Positions 33,327 to 42,909 of a stretch of 64,000 bases of DNA are shown here, piece after piece. The DNA is from Rhabdothermincola sediminis. Its GTDB lineage: Bacteria > Actinomycetota > Acidimicrobiia > Acidimicrobiales > Acidimicrobilacustridaceae. The notes below the pieces were generated by a model that saw nothing but the letters and a program-made list of their open reading frames with translations, searched no databases and was not told where the DNA came from. Position 1 is the first letter of the stretch. Each line of letters starts with the position of its first letter. Position numbers and translations under genes: made by a program. The DNA is taken from NCBI RefSeq assembly GCF_014805525.1, contig NZ_JACFSZ010000009.1:81527-145526 (forward strand), written 5' to 3'.

Positions 33327-34949
33327 TCAGTCGATGCTGACGCCGAGCTGCTCCGCGGCGTAGCGCTTGAGGCGCTTGTAGTCCACCTTGCCGTTGGGGG
33401 CTCGGCCGACGGTGTCGATGGCCACGACCCGCTTCGGGGCCTTGAAGGAGGCCAGGTGCTGCTTCACCCACCCGATCAGCTCCTCCTGGTCGAGGCTGGC
33501 ACCCTCCCGGAGCTGCACCACGGCGTTGACGGTCTCGCCGAACTTGTCGTCGGGCAGGCCGACGGCAACCGCGTCGAGCACGCTGGGATGGCGCTTGAGG
33601 ATCTCCTCGACCTCCTCGGGGAAGACCTTCTCGCCGCCGGTGTTGATGCACACCGAGCCCCGGCCGAGGAGCGTCAAGGTGCCGTCCGCCTCGACCTGCG
33701 CGTAGTCGCCCGGCATCGAGTACGTCTCGCCGTCGATGGTCACGAAGGTGGCCGCGGACTTCTCCGGGTCCTTGTAGTACCCGATGGGGGTGTAGCCACG
33801 GACCGCCACCCGGCCGATCTCACCCGAGCCGGGCTCGACGTCGCGCCCGTCGTCGGTGATCACCCGGGCGTTCTCGCCCAGGACGAACTTCGCGGTCTTG
33901 GACTCGTTGCCGGCGGTGGAGACGGACTGCCCGAGACCGATGGCCTCGGAGGAGGAGAACGCGTCGATCAGCATCATCGTCGGGTTGTGCTTGAGGAGCC
34001 CCTGCTTGACGGGCTCGCTCCACATCACCCCCGACGAGGTGATGAGGAACAGGCTGGAGAGATCCCATCGACCCGGGTTGGCGTCGAGCTCGGCCAGGAT
34101 GGGCTTGGCGAACGCGTCGCCCACGATCGTGAGACCCTGGATCTTCTTGGCCTGGATGGTGTCGAGGATCTCGACCACGTCGAGGTGTCGATTGGTCAGC
34201 GTCGTCACCGATCCGGCGTTCGACAGGGCGATGAAGGCCGTGAACTGGCCGGTCCCGTGCATGAGCGGGCACGCCGGGATCATCTGCAGGCCCGGTCCCT
34301 GGATCGATTCAGCCAGCTTTGCGTAGTCGGGCGTGGGCTCGGCGAACACCGCATTCGTGGTGGGGAGCACGGCGTGGATGAGGTCGTCCTGGCGCCACAT
34401 CACCCCCTTCGGCATGCCGGTGGTGCCACCGGTGTACATCATGAGGATCTGGTGCCCGTCGCGACCCCAGGGGGCCACGACCCGCTCGCCGGTCCCTGCG
34501 CCAGCGGCATCCTCGTAGGGTGTCGCCCACTCGGGGCAGGCGCCGTCGCCGTCGTCGACCCACAGCCAGGTGCGCACCTTCGGCACCCGGTGGCGGATGG
34601 CCTCGATCCGCTCGGTGAAGGTGCCGTGGAAGACGACCGCCACCGCGTCGGCGTTGTCCCAGAGGTAGACGAGCTCCTCCTCGGCGTATCGGTAGTTGGT
34701 GTTGACCGGCACCAGTCCGGCCTTGAACACCCCGAACATCGACTCGAGGTACTCGGGACAGTTGTAGAGGTACTGGGCGACCTTGTCCTGCTCCCCGGCG
34801 CCCGCGTCGAGCAGGGTGCGGGCGATGCCGTCAGCTCGCCGATTGAACGCCGACCAGGTGATCTCCCGCTCGCCGTGCCGCAGCGCGACGGCGTCGGGCA
34901 GCTTGGTCGCGCAGACCTCCCAGATCTCGGCGAAGTTCCAGCCCGGCAT
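33327..34949 (-). CDS. Acyl-CoA synthetase (long-chain fatty-acid-CoA ligase type)
   Basis: 540 residues of the ANL adenylating family. P-loop MMYTGGTTGMPKGVMW, A5 region DAFSSSEAIGLG, A8 motif YSMPGDYAQVEADGTLTLLGRGSVCINTGGEKVFPEEVEE, and the catalytic Lys in APNGKVDYKRLK. Activates a carboxylic acid (fatty or steroid side chain) as CoA thioester. ATG at 34949 (MPGWNFAEIWE). Divergent from an acyl-CoA dehydrogenase gene 141 bases away, suggesting a shared pathway. Confidence 0.88.
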   Translation of the reverse strand: MPGWNFAEIWEVCATKLPDAVALRHGEREITWSAFNRRADGIARTLLDAGAGEQDKVAQYLYNCPEYLESMFGVFKAGLVPVNTNYRYAEEELVYLWDNADAVAVVFHGTFTERIEAIRHRVPKVRTWLWVDDGDGACPEWATPYEDAAGAGTGERVVAPWGRDGHQILMMYTGGTTGMPKGVMWRQDDLIHAVLPTTNAVFAEPTPDYAKLAESIQGPGLQMIPACPLMHGTGQFTAFIALSNAGSVTTLTNRHLDVVEILDTIQAKKIQGLTIVGDAFAKPILAELDANPGRWDLSSLFLITSSGVMWSEPVKQGLLKHNPTMMLIDAFSSSEAIGLGQSVSTAGNESKTAKFVLGENARVITDDGRDVEPGSGEIGRVAVRGYTPIGYYKDPEKSAATFVTIDGETYSMPGDYAQVEADGTLTLLGRGSVCINTGGEKVFPEEVEEILKRHPSVLDAVAVGLPDDKFGETVNAVVQLREGASLDQEELIGWVKQHLASFKAPKRVVAIDTVGRAPNGKVDYKRLKRYAAEQLGVSID

Positions 34950-35090
34950 CGGTTCCCCCCTGTGTCTCGGCGGCTGTCGACCGGGGGAGTGTAGGAGGGG
35001 CACTCCCGGAGGTCGGCATCGCTGACGGCCTGTCAGGGCGCTGGTCCACCGAATCGTGCCGGGAGCGGGGCCGTCGCTAACCTCGCCGCC

Positions 35091-36263
35091 GTGGATTTCG
35101 AGCTCCCACCCGACGACGACCCTCGCCGGGTCGCGGTGCGCGAGTGGCTGGCTGCCCACCCCGACCCGACCGACCGGCAGCTCGCCGAGTCCGGGTACGT
35201 GGCCCCGCACTGGCCCAAGCCCTACGGCCTCGACGCGGACCCGATCCACCAGCTCATCATCGACGACGAGCTCAAGCGCGCGGGGGTGCGGCGCCCGTCG
35301 AACCAGATCGGCATCGGGTGGGCCGGTCCCACCCTGCTGCACGCAGGCACCCAGGCCCAGAAGGACCGCTACCTTCTGCCGCTGCTCGCCGCCGAGGAGA
35401 TCTGGTGCCAGCTCTTCAGCGAGCCCGACGCAGGGAGCGATCTGGCGAACCTGTCCACCCGGGCTGAACGCGACGGCGACGTGTACGTGGTCAACGGGCA
35501 GAAGATCTGGACCTCGTTCGGTCACATCGCCCAGTTCGGCATCCTGATCGCCCGCACGAACCCGGATGCGCCGAAGCACAGGGGCATCTCGTATTTCATC
35601 TGCCCGATGGACCTACCCGGCATCGAGGTCCGGCCGATCGTGGAGATGACCGGCGCCCACACGTTCAACGAGGTGTTCTTCACCGACGTGCGCATCCCTG
35701 TCGAGAACCTGGTCGGCGAGGAGAACGAGGGCTGGAGCCTGGCGAAGGTCACGCTGGGCAACGAACGGGTCTCGCTCTCCGGCGGCGGGGCGCTCTGGGG
35801 TCTGGGTCCCACGGTCGCCGACCTGCTCGAGCTGATCCGCTCCGGGGGTGGGCTCACCGATCCCGTCCTGCGGCAGCGGGCCGCGATGGTGCACGTCGAG
35901 TCGGAGATCCTGCGTCTCATCCGTCTGCGTACGGTCACCGCGGCCATCAAGGGCGAGCCGCCGGGGCCGGAGGCGAGCGTGCGCAAGGTGCTCGCCGATG
36001 AGCACGGTCAGCACGTCATGGCCCTGGCCAAGGATCTCTGCGGAGCCGAGGGCATGCTGTCGGAGGGGGACGCGCTGGGTGGGCAGGCCGGCTTCTGGCA
36101 TTACGGCTTCCTGTTCAGCCAGGCGCTGACGATCGGCGGCGGCACCGGGGACGTGCAGCGCAACATCATCGCCGAGCGGGTGCTCGGCCTCCCGCACGAT
36201 GTCGACGTCGAGGCCGGGATGACCTGGGCCGAGGCCCGGGCTGCGGCCGGCGGGGCGCGCTGA
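35091..36263 (+). CDS. Acyl-CoA dehydrogenase (FadE-type)
   Basis: 390 residues. FAD/substrate loop QLFSEPDAGSDLANLSTRAERDGDVYVVNGQKIWTS, RNIIAERVLGLP at the end. Belongs to the actinobacterial FadE group used for branched or steroid-derived acyl-CoAs. GTG start with the preceding CTCGCCGCC and no ribosome site, so the mRNA may be leaderless. Followed by a small gene 32 bases on. Confidence 0.85.
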   Translation: MDFELPPDDDPRRVAVREWLAAHPDPTDRQLAESGYVAPHWPKPYGLDADPIHQLIIDDELKRAGVRRPSNQIGIGWAGPTLLHAGTQAQKDRYLLPLLAAEEIWCQLFSEPDAGSDLANLSTRAERDGDVYVVNGQKIWTSFGHIAQFGILIARTNPDAPKHRGISYFICPMDLPGIEVRPIVEMTGAHTFNEVFFTDVRIPVENLVGEENEGWSLAKVTLGNERVSLSGGGALWGLGPTVADLLELIRSGGGLTDPVLRQRAAMVHVESEILRLIRLRTVTAAIKGEPPGPEASVRKVLADEHGQHVMALAKDLCGAEGMLSEGDALGGQAGFWHYGFLFSQALTIGGGTGDVQRNIIAERVLGLPHDVDVEAGMTWAEARAAAGGAR

Positions 36264-36295
36264 GGGCGAATGCGAGGAGAGGAGCGATCGTCACC

Positions 36296-36568
36296 ATGGC
36301 CACGGTCACCAAGGACCAGGTGTTCAAGCGGCACCAGAAGGTGGTCGCCGCCGTCGACCTTCCGCACGTGCCGGCCGGGACGCCCGGGCGCGTCCTGTAC
36401 GTCGCCGGCGTCACCTGGATCCGGTATCACGTGTTGTTCGACAACGGGCAGGTCGTCAGCTCGCTCGATGCCACGCAGCTCATGAGCAGCGAGGACTGGG
36501 AGCGCAAGCAGTACGAGGGGCGGATCGCCGCCCGCAAGGGGTCCAGCCGGAGCGCGGTCGCGGCCTGA
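36296..36568 (+). CDS. Conserved small protein, function unknown
   Basis: 90 residues (MATVTKDQVFKRHQKVVAAV...), beta-rich with RVLYVAGVTWIRYHVLFDNGQVVSSLDATQLM, resembling small SH3-like or ligand-sensing domains. ATG preceded by AGGAG. Between an acyl-CoA dehydrogenase and an F420-type enzyme, all on the plus strand at short spacing, so probably one operon. Confidence 0.55.
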   Translation: MATVTKDQVFKRHQKVVAAVDLPHVPAGTPGRVLYVAGVTWIRYHVLFDNGQVVSSLDATQLMSSEDWERKQYEGRIAARKGSSRSAVAA

Positions 36569-36614
36569 CCGCGCCCGTCACCTTTCGCACCGTTCACGAC
36601 TGGGGGAACGATCG

Positions 36615-37649
36615 ATGAAGATCGGTATGCAGCTCGACTACTCGGGCGGCTTCAAGGCATCGGCCGCGCGGGTCGCCGAATACGAGCGGGCAGGTCTGGA
36701 CATCGCTTGGGTGGCGGAGGCCTATGGCTTCGACGGGGTGAGCTTCATGGGCTACCTCGCACACGCCACCGAGCGGGTGCAGATCGCCTCGGGCATCCTG
36801 CCCATCTACACCCGCACGCCGACGCTGCTGGCGATGACAGCGGCGGGAGTGGATGCCATGTCGGACGGGCGCTGCATCCTCGGGCTGGGTGCGTCCGGTC
36901 CCCAGGTGATCGAAGGCTGGCACGGCGTTCCTTACGACGCCCCGCTCGGCCGCACCCGGGAGATCATCGACATCTGCCGGCTGGTGTGGAAGCGAGAGGA
37001 GCGGGTCACCTACGAGGGTCGCTACTACCGGCTCCCGCTACCGGAAGGTCAGGGAACCGGGCTCGGCAAGCCGCTCAAGATCATCGCTCATCCCGTCCGC
37101 CCGGCGATCCCGATCTACGTGGCGTCGCTCGGCCCCAAGAACGTTGCCATGACCGCGGAGGTGGCCGACGGCTGGCTGCCGATCTTCTACATCCCCGAGA
37201 AGGCCGGTGAGGTCTGGGGTGACGACCTGGAGGCCGGCTTCGCCAAGCGCTCGCCCGAGCTTGGCCCCCTGGAGATCGCCGCCGGCGGCATGGTGGCGAT
37301 CACCGACGAGCCGGAGCCCATCCTCGACATGGGACGGGGTCTGGCCGCGCTCTACATCGGTGGGATGGGTGCCCGGGATCGCAACTTCTACAACCAGCTC
37401 GCCTGCCGGTACGGCTACGAGGCCGAGGCGAAGGAGATCCAGGATCTCTACCTCGACGGCAAGAAAGCCGAGGCGGCGGCGAAGGTCCCGAGGGAGTTCC
37501 TCGAGCTGTCGAACCTGGTCGGGCCCGAGGGGTGGGTGCGTGAGCGCCTCGAGGCCTACCGGGAGGCCGGCGTGACGAGTCTGAACATCGTGCCGATCGA
37601 CCCGAATCCCACGGCGCTCATCGAGAAGCTCAAGACCTGGACCACCTGA
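36615..37649 (+). CDS. LLM-class F420-type oxidoreductase
   Basis: 344 residues, TIM barrel. Motifs: MKIGMQLDYSGG, AEYERAGLDIAWVAEAYGFD, ASGILPIYTRTPTLLAMTAAGVDAMSDGRCILGLGASGPQVIEGWHGVPYD. Similar to F420-dependent enzymes acting in lipid or steroid catabolism. Ends 75 bases from the convergent nitronate-monooxygenase gene. Confidence 0.85.
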   Translation: MKIGMQLDYSGGFKASAARVAEYERAGLDIAWVAEAYGFDGVSFMGYLAHATERVQIASGILPIYTRTPTLLAMTAAGVDAMSDGRCILGLGASGPQVIEGWHGVPYDAPLGRTREIIDICRLVWKREERVTYEGRYYRLPLPEGQGTGLGKPLKIIAHPVRPAIPIYVASLGPKNVAMTAEVADGWLPIFYIPEKAGEVWGDDLEAGFAKRSPELGPLEIAAGGMVAITDEPEPILDMGRGLAALYIGGMGARDRNFYNQLACRYGYEAEAKEIQDLYLDGKKAEAAAKVPREFLELSNLVGPEGWVRERLEAYREAGVTSLNIVPIDPNPTALIEKLKTWTT

Positions 37650-37723
37650 ACCCCCCACCCCCCGAAGTGTTCATCGGTGCGTGGTCTGGGGCCGCGTGGG
37701 GCTGAACAGTTCGGCATGGGGGA

Positions 37724-38695
37724 TCAGCGGAGGGCAGCGACGCGCTCGATGACCGCTTCGGCCTCGTCCACGATCTGGCGGACCAGCTCGCCGGCGGGCA
37801 CCAGACCGGTGATCGCCCCGACACCCTGGCCGGCCGGGAAGAACTCGCGGTCGGGGTCGACGGCAGCAGGGTCGGCCTCGTCGCCTTCGCCCAGGTGGTT
37901 CGCACCGTCCTGCCAGGAGCGGATGAACTGCGCGGGGAAGGGCTGCAGCTCGTCGGGGTGTTCCTCCCAGTAACGGGTGTAGGTGTTCGCCACCACTCGG
38001 CAGGTCTTGCCCGTGTACGCGCGCGACACGGTGGTGCCGTCCTCGAGGGTTCGCAGCAGGGTCTCCTTGTAGCCGGGCGTGGCCCGGGCCTCCGGGGTGG
38101 CGATGAACCGGGTCCCGATCCACACCCCGTCCGCACCGAGCGACAACGCGGCGGCGAGGCCCCGACCGTCGAAGATCCCCCCGGCGGCCACCACCGGCAC
38201 CCGGTCACCCACCGCGTCGACGATCTGGGGTACGAGAGCCATGGTGGCGACCTGACCGGTGTGGCCGCCGGCCTCGGTGCCCTGGGCGACGACGAGGTCG
38301 CAGCCGGCTTCGACCGCAGCCACGGCATGGCGCACCTTGCCGCACATGTTCACCACCAGCACGTTGTGGTCATGGCACAGCTCGATGGCGTCTCTGGGGA
38401 CGCCGAGGCCGGCGACGAACACCCGCGCCCCGTGATCGATGATGGCCTGCACTTGGGCCACCAGATCGCCGGGTGAGGCGGTGAGCAGGTCGACCCCGAA
38501 GGGCTTGTCGGTCAAGGCCTTCGTGGCTTCGATCTCGGCCACCATCCGGTCGAAGCCCATCGCCGAAGCGCCGAGGCATCCGAATCCGCCGGCGTTGGAG
38601 ACCGCGGCGACCAGCTCGTGGTAGCTCACCCCACCCATGCCGGCGAGCATCACCGGGTGCTCGATCTCGAGGACGTCGGTCAACCGTGTGCGCAT
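37724..38695 (-). CDS. Nitronate monooxygenase / 2-nitropropane dioxygenase family
   Basis: 323 residues, FMN TIM-barrel: IEHPVMLAGMGGVSYHELVAAVSNAGGFGCLGA, VVAQGTEAGGHTGQ and VVAAGGIFDGRGLAAALSLGADGVWIGTRF. In mycobacterial steroid catabolism similar proteins act as enoyl-CoA reductases, which may fit better than nitronate oxidation. ATG 38695 is placed 17 bases downstream of a strong palindromic operator. Confidence 0.82.
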   Translation of the reverse strand: MRTRLTDVLEIEHPVMLAGMGGVSYHELVAAVSNAGGFGCLGASAMGFDRMVAEIEATKALTDKPFGVDLLTASPGDLVAQVQAIIDHGARVFVAGLGVPRDAIELCHDHNVLVVNMCGKVRHAVAAVEAGCDLVVAQGTEAGGHTGQVATMALVPQIVDAVGDRVPVVAAGGIFDGRGLAAALSLGADGVWIGTRFIATPEARATPGYKETLLRTLEDGTTVSRAYTGKTCRVVANTYTRYWEEHPDELQPFPAQFIRSWQDGANHLGEGDEADPAAVDPDREFFPAGQGVGAITGLVPAGELVRQIVDEAEAVIERVAALR

Positions 38696-38711
38696 CCGCA
38701 GATCGCAGCAC

Positions 38712-38735
38712 AAACTTGACCGATCGGTCAAGTTT
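38712..38735. promoter_or_regulatory. 24-bp perfect palindrome, TetR-type operator
   Basis: Core TTGACCGATCGGTCAA (38716-38731) with perfect extension by four bases on each side. It lies just before the nitronate-monooxygenase start, where a TetR-family repressor would act. The cognate regulator is not adjacent. Confidence 0.65.
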
Positions 38736-38798
38736 TGTGCGGGCCACACCGAGCCCCTGAGAGCGCAGACGGTGGGCCCGCGCAGACGATGCGGTCGC

Positions 38799-39239
38799 TC
38801 AGACGATGCGATACGTCTGCAGCGCGTGGGCCACCACCACCCCTCCGGCGTCGGTGGCGGTGATCTCGGTGAAGATCAGCTCCTTCCCCCGCTTCACGGT
38901 GCGGGCGGTGCACACCAGATCCGACTGCTTGCACGCACCCACGTACTGCACCGTCATCGACACGGTCGATGCCCGGGTGCCTTTGTCGAAGTCGTGGTTC
39001 GACCAGGCCGCAGCGGCTCCGGCGGTGTCGATGGCCGAAGCGACCACACCCCCGTGGTAGTAGGTGCCGTCGTTGGTCAGCTCGGGCCGGAACGGCAGCC
39101 GGACCACCACCTCGTCGGGCTCGTAGCGGTCGAACACGAGCCCCAGCCAGCCGATGAACGGGGTGGCCGGGAAGATCTCGGGGATCGCCCGCCGCCGCCG
39201 TTCCTGTTCCTCGTCGCTCAACTTCGCTCGCTCACTCAC
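38799..39239 (-). CDS. PaaI-type hotdog-fold thioesterase
   Basis: 146 residues: TNDGTYYHGGVVASAIDTAGAAAAW contains the catalytic Gly/Asp region of the PaaI group, and STVSMTVQYVGAC the central strand. Hydrolyses acyl-CoA. GTG at 39239 chosen because the upstream frame overlaps the FAD-enzyme gene. Ten bases after that gene's stop, so co-transcribed. Confidence 0.8.
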   Translation of the reverse strand: MSERAKLSDEEQERRRRAIPEIFPATPFIGWLGLVFDRYEPDEVVVRLPFRPELTNDGTYYHGGVVASAIDTAGAAAAWSNHDFDKGTRASTVSMTVQYVGACKQSDLVCTARTVKRGKELIFTEITATDAGGVVVAHALQTYRIV

Positions 39240-39249
39240 AGGCGGCAGG

Positions 39250-40485
39250 CTACGCCCCGCCGCTGAAGGCGCCGGGGCCCCGGAAGATGCCCGCTCGCCA
39301 GCGGAAGGGCGTGACCACGATCGCCCGGGGGTAGTCCTCGAAGAGCCAACGGGCGAAGTTGCGGCGGGTCCATGGGGTCGCGCCCGCCAGCCGGATGGCA
39401 GCCCGCGCACCCTTGCGGTGCTGCAGCGCGCGGACCAGCAGCGCCGACAGGGCGTGGTCGGTGACCAGCTCCCGGCGAACCCGTGACTCGTAGTGGGCCC
39501 GGGCCCGTTCGGCTGACGACGGCCCGGCGGCCAGGATGGCCTGGGCGGCCCAGGTGCCCGTCGCCAGGGCCTGACCGATGCCTTCGCCGGTCATCGGGTC
39601 GGTGACCGCCGCGGCATCGCCCGCGAAGAGCACCCGGCCCGAGGTGAGGGGGAGCTCGCCGACCCGGGCCGGGATCGGCCAGGCCCGCGGCGGGCCTTCC
39701 GGGCGGGCGCCCGCTCCGAGCACCTCGCGGACGTGGGGCCGGGCGAGGATCTCCCGCCACAGCTGGGCCATGTCGCCGACCTGCCAGGCTCCGCCCCGGC
39801 GGATGCCGAACCCGACGTTGGCGGTGCCCTCTCCCACGGGGAACGACCAGGCGTAGCCGGGGAGGAAGTCCGGCTCGAACCAGCAGAACAGTTGGCTGGC
39901 CGCCTCGTCGCTCACTCCCCGGACGTACTGCCGGAAGGCGTGCCAGTCCCCCCGGTAGCCGGGTACCGACAGGCCGAGCGCCTTGCGCACCGGGGACCAC
40001 ATGCCGTCCGCTGCCACCAGGTAGCGAGCGACGAGCCGGCGCCCGTCGGTGAGGCGCACCTGTACCAGGTCGCCGCGAGCGGTGACCTCTTCGCTAGCGA
40101 CGCCTTCGACGACCTCAGCGCCCACCTTGCGGGTCAGCTCCACCATCGCCGCGTCGAGGTCCCGGCGCCGGGCCACCGCCGCGAACAGCCCGTCACCGGG
40201 GAGTGGGAGGTGCACCCGGTGGCCGGCAGGACCGCGTAGCCACACGTCGTGGACCGGCGTCCAGGAGGCCACCGTGGCCGGCTCCAGCCCCAGCGCCTCC
40301 AGGCGGCGCAGCGCGCCCGCCGTCAGCCCGTCACCGCAGGTCTTGTCCCGGGGAAAGGTCGCCCGGTCGACAACCACGACCTCGCGACCTGCCCGTGCCA
40401 GCGTGATGGCCGCGGCGGTGCCCGCCGGGCCCGCGCCGACGACGGCGACGTCGGCGAGGAGGGTCAGGGGTGGGGTCGAGGCCAC
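39250..40485 (-). CDS. FAD-dependent geranylgeranyl-reductase-family oxidoreductase
   Basis: 411 residues. Dinucleotide motif VVGAGPAGTAAAITLARAGREVVVVDR, CGDGLTAGALRRLEALG, and FAD-binding GRVLFAGDAAAVTDPMTGEGIGQAL. This family reduces isoprenoid double bonds of menaquinone, carotenoid or archaeal-type lipids. Preceded by a membrane protein gene nine bases upstream of its start. Confidence 0.85.
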   Translation of the reverse strand: MASTPPLTLLADVAVVGAGPAGTAAAITLARAGREVVVVDRATFPRDKTCGDGLTAGALRRLEALGLEPATVASWTPVHDVWLRGPAGHRVHLPLPGDGLFAAVARRRDLDAAMVELTRKVGAEVVEGVASEEVTARGDLVQVRLTDGRRLVARYLVAADGMWSPVRKALGLSVPGYRGDWHAFRQYVRGVSDEAASQLFCWFEPDFLPGYAWSFPVGEGTANVGFGIRRGGAWQVGDMAQLWREILARPHVREVLGAGARPEGPPRAWPIPARVGELPLTSGRVLFAGDAAAVTDPMTGEGIGQALATGTWAAQAILAAGPSSAERARAHYESRVRRELVTDHALSALLVRALQHRKGARAAIRLAGATPWTRRNFARWLFEDYPRAIVVTPFRWRAGIFRGPGAFSGGA

Positions 40486-40494
40486 CCAGGGAGG

Positions 40495-41448
40495 CTATTC
40501 GCGCCCCGGCAGGGGCCGGCCTGGCCCCCAGGGGTCTTCGTGGTCCGCCACGACGTTGCCGTCGAGGTCGTGGTCGACACCGGGCGTGGGGTCCCAGGCC
40601 CCCTCGCGGCGGAGGTCCGGAGGGGGTGCGAACTCGAAAGCCCGCTGCGAGGCGGAATCCCAGTGGCTCTGGAACACCCCGCCCAGGCCCCCAGATCGCT
40701 CGCCGGCAGGCGCCGCCGGGTCCGAGGCCGGCGCAGGCATGTGCTCGGTGCCCGCCCCGTCGGGGAAGGTGCCGTACAGCTCACGCACCACCGGGGGCAC
40801 GAGCGCCAGGAACTGCTCGACCACCGCCAGGAGGCCCGGCATGAGTGCCGCGTCGACGTGGCTGGTCGAGGCGAGCAGGAAGCGCCCGCGGGTCTCGAAG
40901 CGGATCGTGCCCCTGGTGGTGAGGAGGAACTCCATCAGCTGGGGGCTGAGCAGGTCGGTGGCGAACTTGGCGTCGGCGCAACGTACGGCGAAGGTGCGGT
41001 TGAACTCCTCGGACTCGAACTCCACGGTCGGCAGTCCGAGCAGGCGGCCGACCCGGTCGGCGAAGGCCCCGCGTTCGATCGTGACGACCGGCCACGCCCC
41101 GTTGTGCTGCCCGAACGCGCAGCTGAGGTACTCCCAGCGCCGTCGCTCTCTGCCACGGCGATCGCGGTGTTCCTCGTACCAGCTGTAGTCGAACACCCGC
41201 GTCGGGGTGTTCGTGCTCCCTCGCGCTTCGCGCCACATCACGTTCTGGATGGTGCGCCCGTCACCAGCTCGGAAGAGCGGGAAGGGGACGGCGAGGGTGT
41301 TGAAGGGATCCACCTCGGAGAATCGCAGGCCTGCGGCCGCGGCCACGCCGGGCAGGGCCCGCGCCCGCTCGGCGCGCAACCAGGCGGCCCAGGCCAGGAG
41401 CAGGCCGGCGACCATCAGGGAGACGGTCAGGATGATGCCGGCGAGCAC
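40495..41448 (-). CDS. Membrane-anchored protein, function unknown
   Basis: 317 residues with one N-terminal helix (ILTVSLMVAGLLLAWAAWL) and a soluble region rich in aromatic motifs (WYEEHRDRRGRERRRWEYLSCAFG). C-terminal ~70 residues are acidic and Pro/Gly rich, likely disordered. I do not recognise a family. It lies three bases from the EAL-protein gene. Confidence 0.6.
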   Translation of the reverse strand: MLAGIILTVSLMVAGLLLAWAAWLRAERARALPGVAAAAGLRFSEVDPFNTLAVPFPLFRAGDGRTIQNVMWREARGSTNTPTRVFDYSWYEEHRDRRGRERRRWEYLSCAFGQHNGAWPVVTIERGAFADRVGRLLGLPTVEFESEEFNRTFAVRCADAKFATDLLSPQLMEFLLTTRGTIRFETRGRFLLASTSHVDAALMPGLLAVVEQFLALVPPVVRELYGTFPDGAGTEHMPAPASDPAAPAGERSGGLGGVFQSHWDSASQRAFEFAPPPDLRREGAWDPTPGVDHDLDGNVVADHEDPWGPGRPLPGRE

Positions 41449-41451
41449 GGG

Positions 41452-42909
41452 TCAGCCGGGCAGCACGTTGGACGGGTCCCACCGGTCGGCACCCTTGGCC
41501 GCGTCCGGCGCCAGCCGCTTCGCGATCTCCTGCGCGGTCTGGGGCTTGCCGTACCGGAAGCCCTGCGCCAGGTCGACGCCGAGCTCGACCAGGAATCGCG
41601 CCTGCTCCTCGGTCTCCACCCCTTCGGCCACGGCCAGGCACCCCAGGTCGTGCGCGAGTGAGGCGATGTGCCGGACGATCGCGTGGTCCTCCCGCGCGAT
41701 GCCGAGCCCGCTCACGAAGAGCCGGTCCACCCGGAGCAGGTCGAGCTTCATCTCCCGCAGGACGCTGAGCGAGGCCTCACCGGTGCCGAAGTCGTCGAGA
41801 CCGAGCTTGACGCCCTGGTTGCTGAGTGAGCGCAGCCCCGCCCAGACGGCGTCGCGCTGGAACCGGTTGTGGCGGAGCGCAGCTTCGGTGATGTCGAGGC
41901 ACAGCTGCCACGGCTCGACGCCGTTGGAGTTGATGGCGCTCGTCACCGCGTCGGTCAACCCGCGGTCGGCCAGCTCGTGCGGCCCGACGTTGCAGCTGAC
42001 GAACAGCTTCGGCACGTCGGGGGAGAGGGATTGCCACGCGGCGAGCTGCCAGCAGGCCTGGTTGAGCACCCAGCGCCCGACCTCCACGATACGGCCGCTC
42101 TTCTCGAGTAGCGGCAGGAAGTCGTGCGGGAACAGCATCCCGAGGCTGGTGGTGCCTGGCTGCAGCCAACGGATCAGCGCTTCGACGCCGACCAGCTCGT
42201 CGTTGTCGAGGCGCACGATGGGCTGGTAGAAGAGCTCGAACTCACCCTGCTCGAAGGCGTCCTGCAGGCGCCTGTCGTCGATGCGGGTGCTGAACCGGGC
42301 CCGCTTGGTCTCGTCGTGGATGATGAACGCGGCGTTGCCCTCACCGCGCGCCTCGACCAGCGCCCCGTACCCGTCCCGGACCATGTCGTCGAGTTCGTCG
42401 TAGTTGTCGGTGCTCACCGCGGCCCCGACGATCGGCCCGATGCGGACCGAGGTCCCACCGATGGTGAACGGCTCGGAGAGGTGCTCGATCAGGAACCGGG
42501 CGATGGTCTCGGCCCCGGCCACGTTCGGCACCTTGGGGATCACGACGCCGAAGACCGCACCCTCGTAGCGGACGACGGCGAGCCCGGGGACGTCGATCGC
42601 CCGAAGGCGCTCGCCGCCGAGCCGGAGGAGCTCGTCACCCACGTCGGGCCCGAGGGTGTCGTTGACGTCGCGCAGCGCGGCTGCTTCGACGAGTGCGAGG
42701 ACTGCCACGGTGCTCTCGGACTTGCTCTCCTCGACCGCTCGCCGCAGGGCAGGCAGGAGCGCGGCCCTGGTCGGCAAGCCGGTGATGGGGTCGGTGGTCT
42801 GATCGGATTCGCTCGGCCCGTCGACGGGTGCTGCCGGGGACCGGAGCAGCCTGCGGAACTTGCCGCCTCGCTCCGCCTCGCCCGCTGGCTGCGCTGGCTG
42901 GTTCATCAC
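41452..42909 (-). CDS. Degenerate GGDEF plus EAL domain protein (c-di-GMP phosphodiesterase-like)
   Basis: 485 residues. GGDEF-like half (DPITGLPTRAALLPALR ... LAVVRYEGAVFGVVIPK) has EGAVF in place of GGDEF, so cyclase activity is unlikely. The EAL half keeps GVEALIRWLQP, FVSCNVGPHEL, DITEAAL, LDDFGTG and AEGVETEEQ, but the usual catalytic Lys of LKID is Arg (LLRVD). It may bind or slowly degrade c-di-GMP. No membrane segment. Confidence 0.82.
   Translation of the reverse strand: MMNQPAQPAGEAERGGKFRRLLRSPAAPVDGPSESDQTTDPITGLPTRAALLPALRRAVEESKSESTVAVLALVEAAALRDVNDTLGPDVGDELLRLGGERLRAIDVPGLAVVRYEGAVFGVVIPKVPNVAGAETIARFLIEHLSEPFTIGGTSVRIGPIVGAAVSTDNYDELDDMVRDGYGALVEARGEGNAAFIIHDETKRARFSTRIDDRRLQDAFEQGEFELFYQPIVRLDNDELVGVEALIRWLQPGTTSLGMLFPHDFLPLLEKSGRIVEVGRWVLNQACWQLAAWQSLSPDVPKLFVSCNVGPHELADRGLTDAVTSAINSNGVEPWQLCLDITEAALRHNRFQRDAVWAGLRSLSNQGVKLGLDDFGTGEASLSVLREMKLDLLRVDRLFVSGLGIAREDHAIVRHIASLAHDLGCLAVAEGVETEEQARFLVELGVDLAQGFRYGKPQTAQEIAKRLAPDAAKGADRWDPSNVLPG

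Noticed and set aside
34981..35010. Hairpin CCGGGGGAGTG / CACTCCCGG between the ligase and dehydrogenase genes
   Set aside because: Arms are imperfect with a short loop; not distinguishable from chance in GC-rich DNA.
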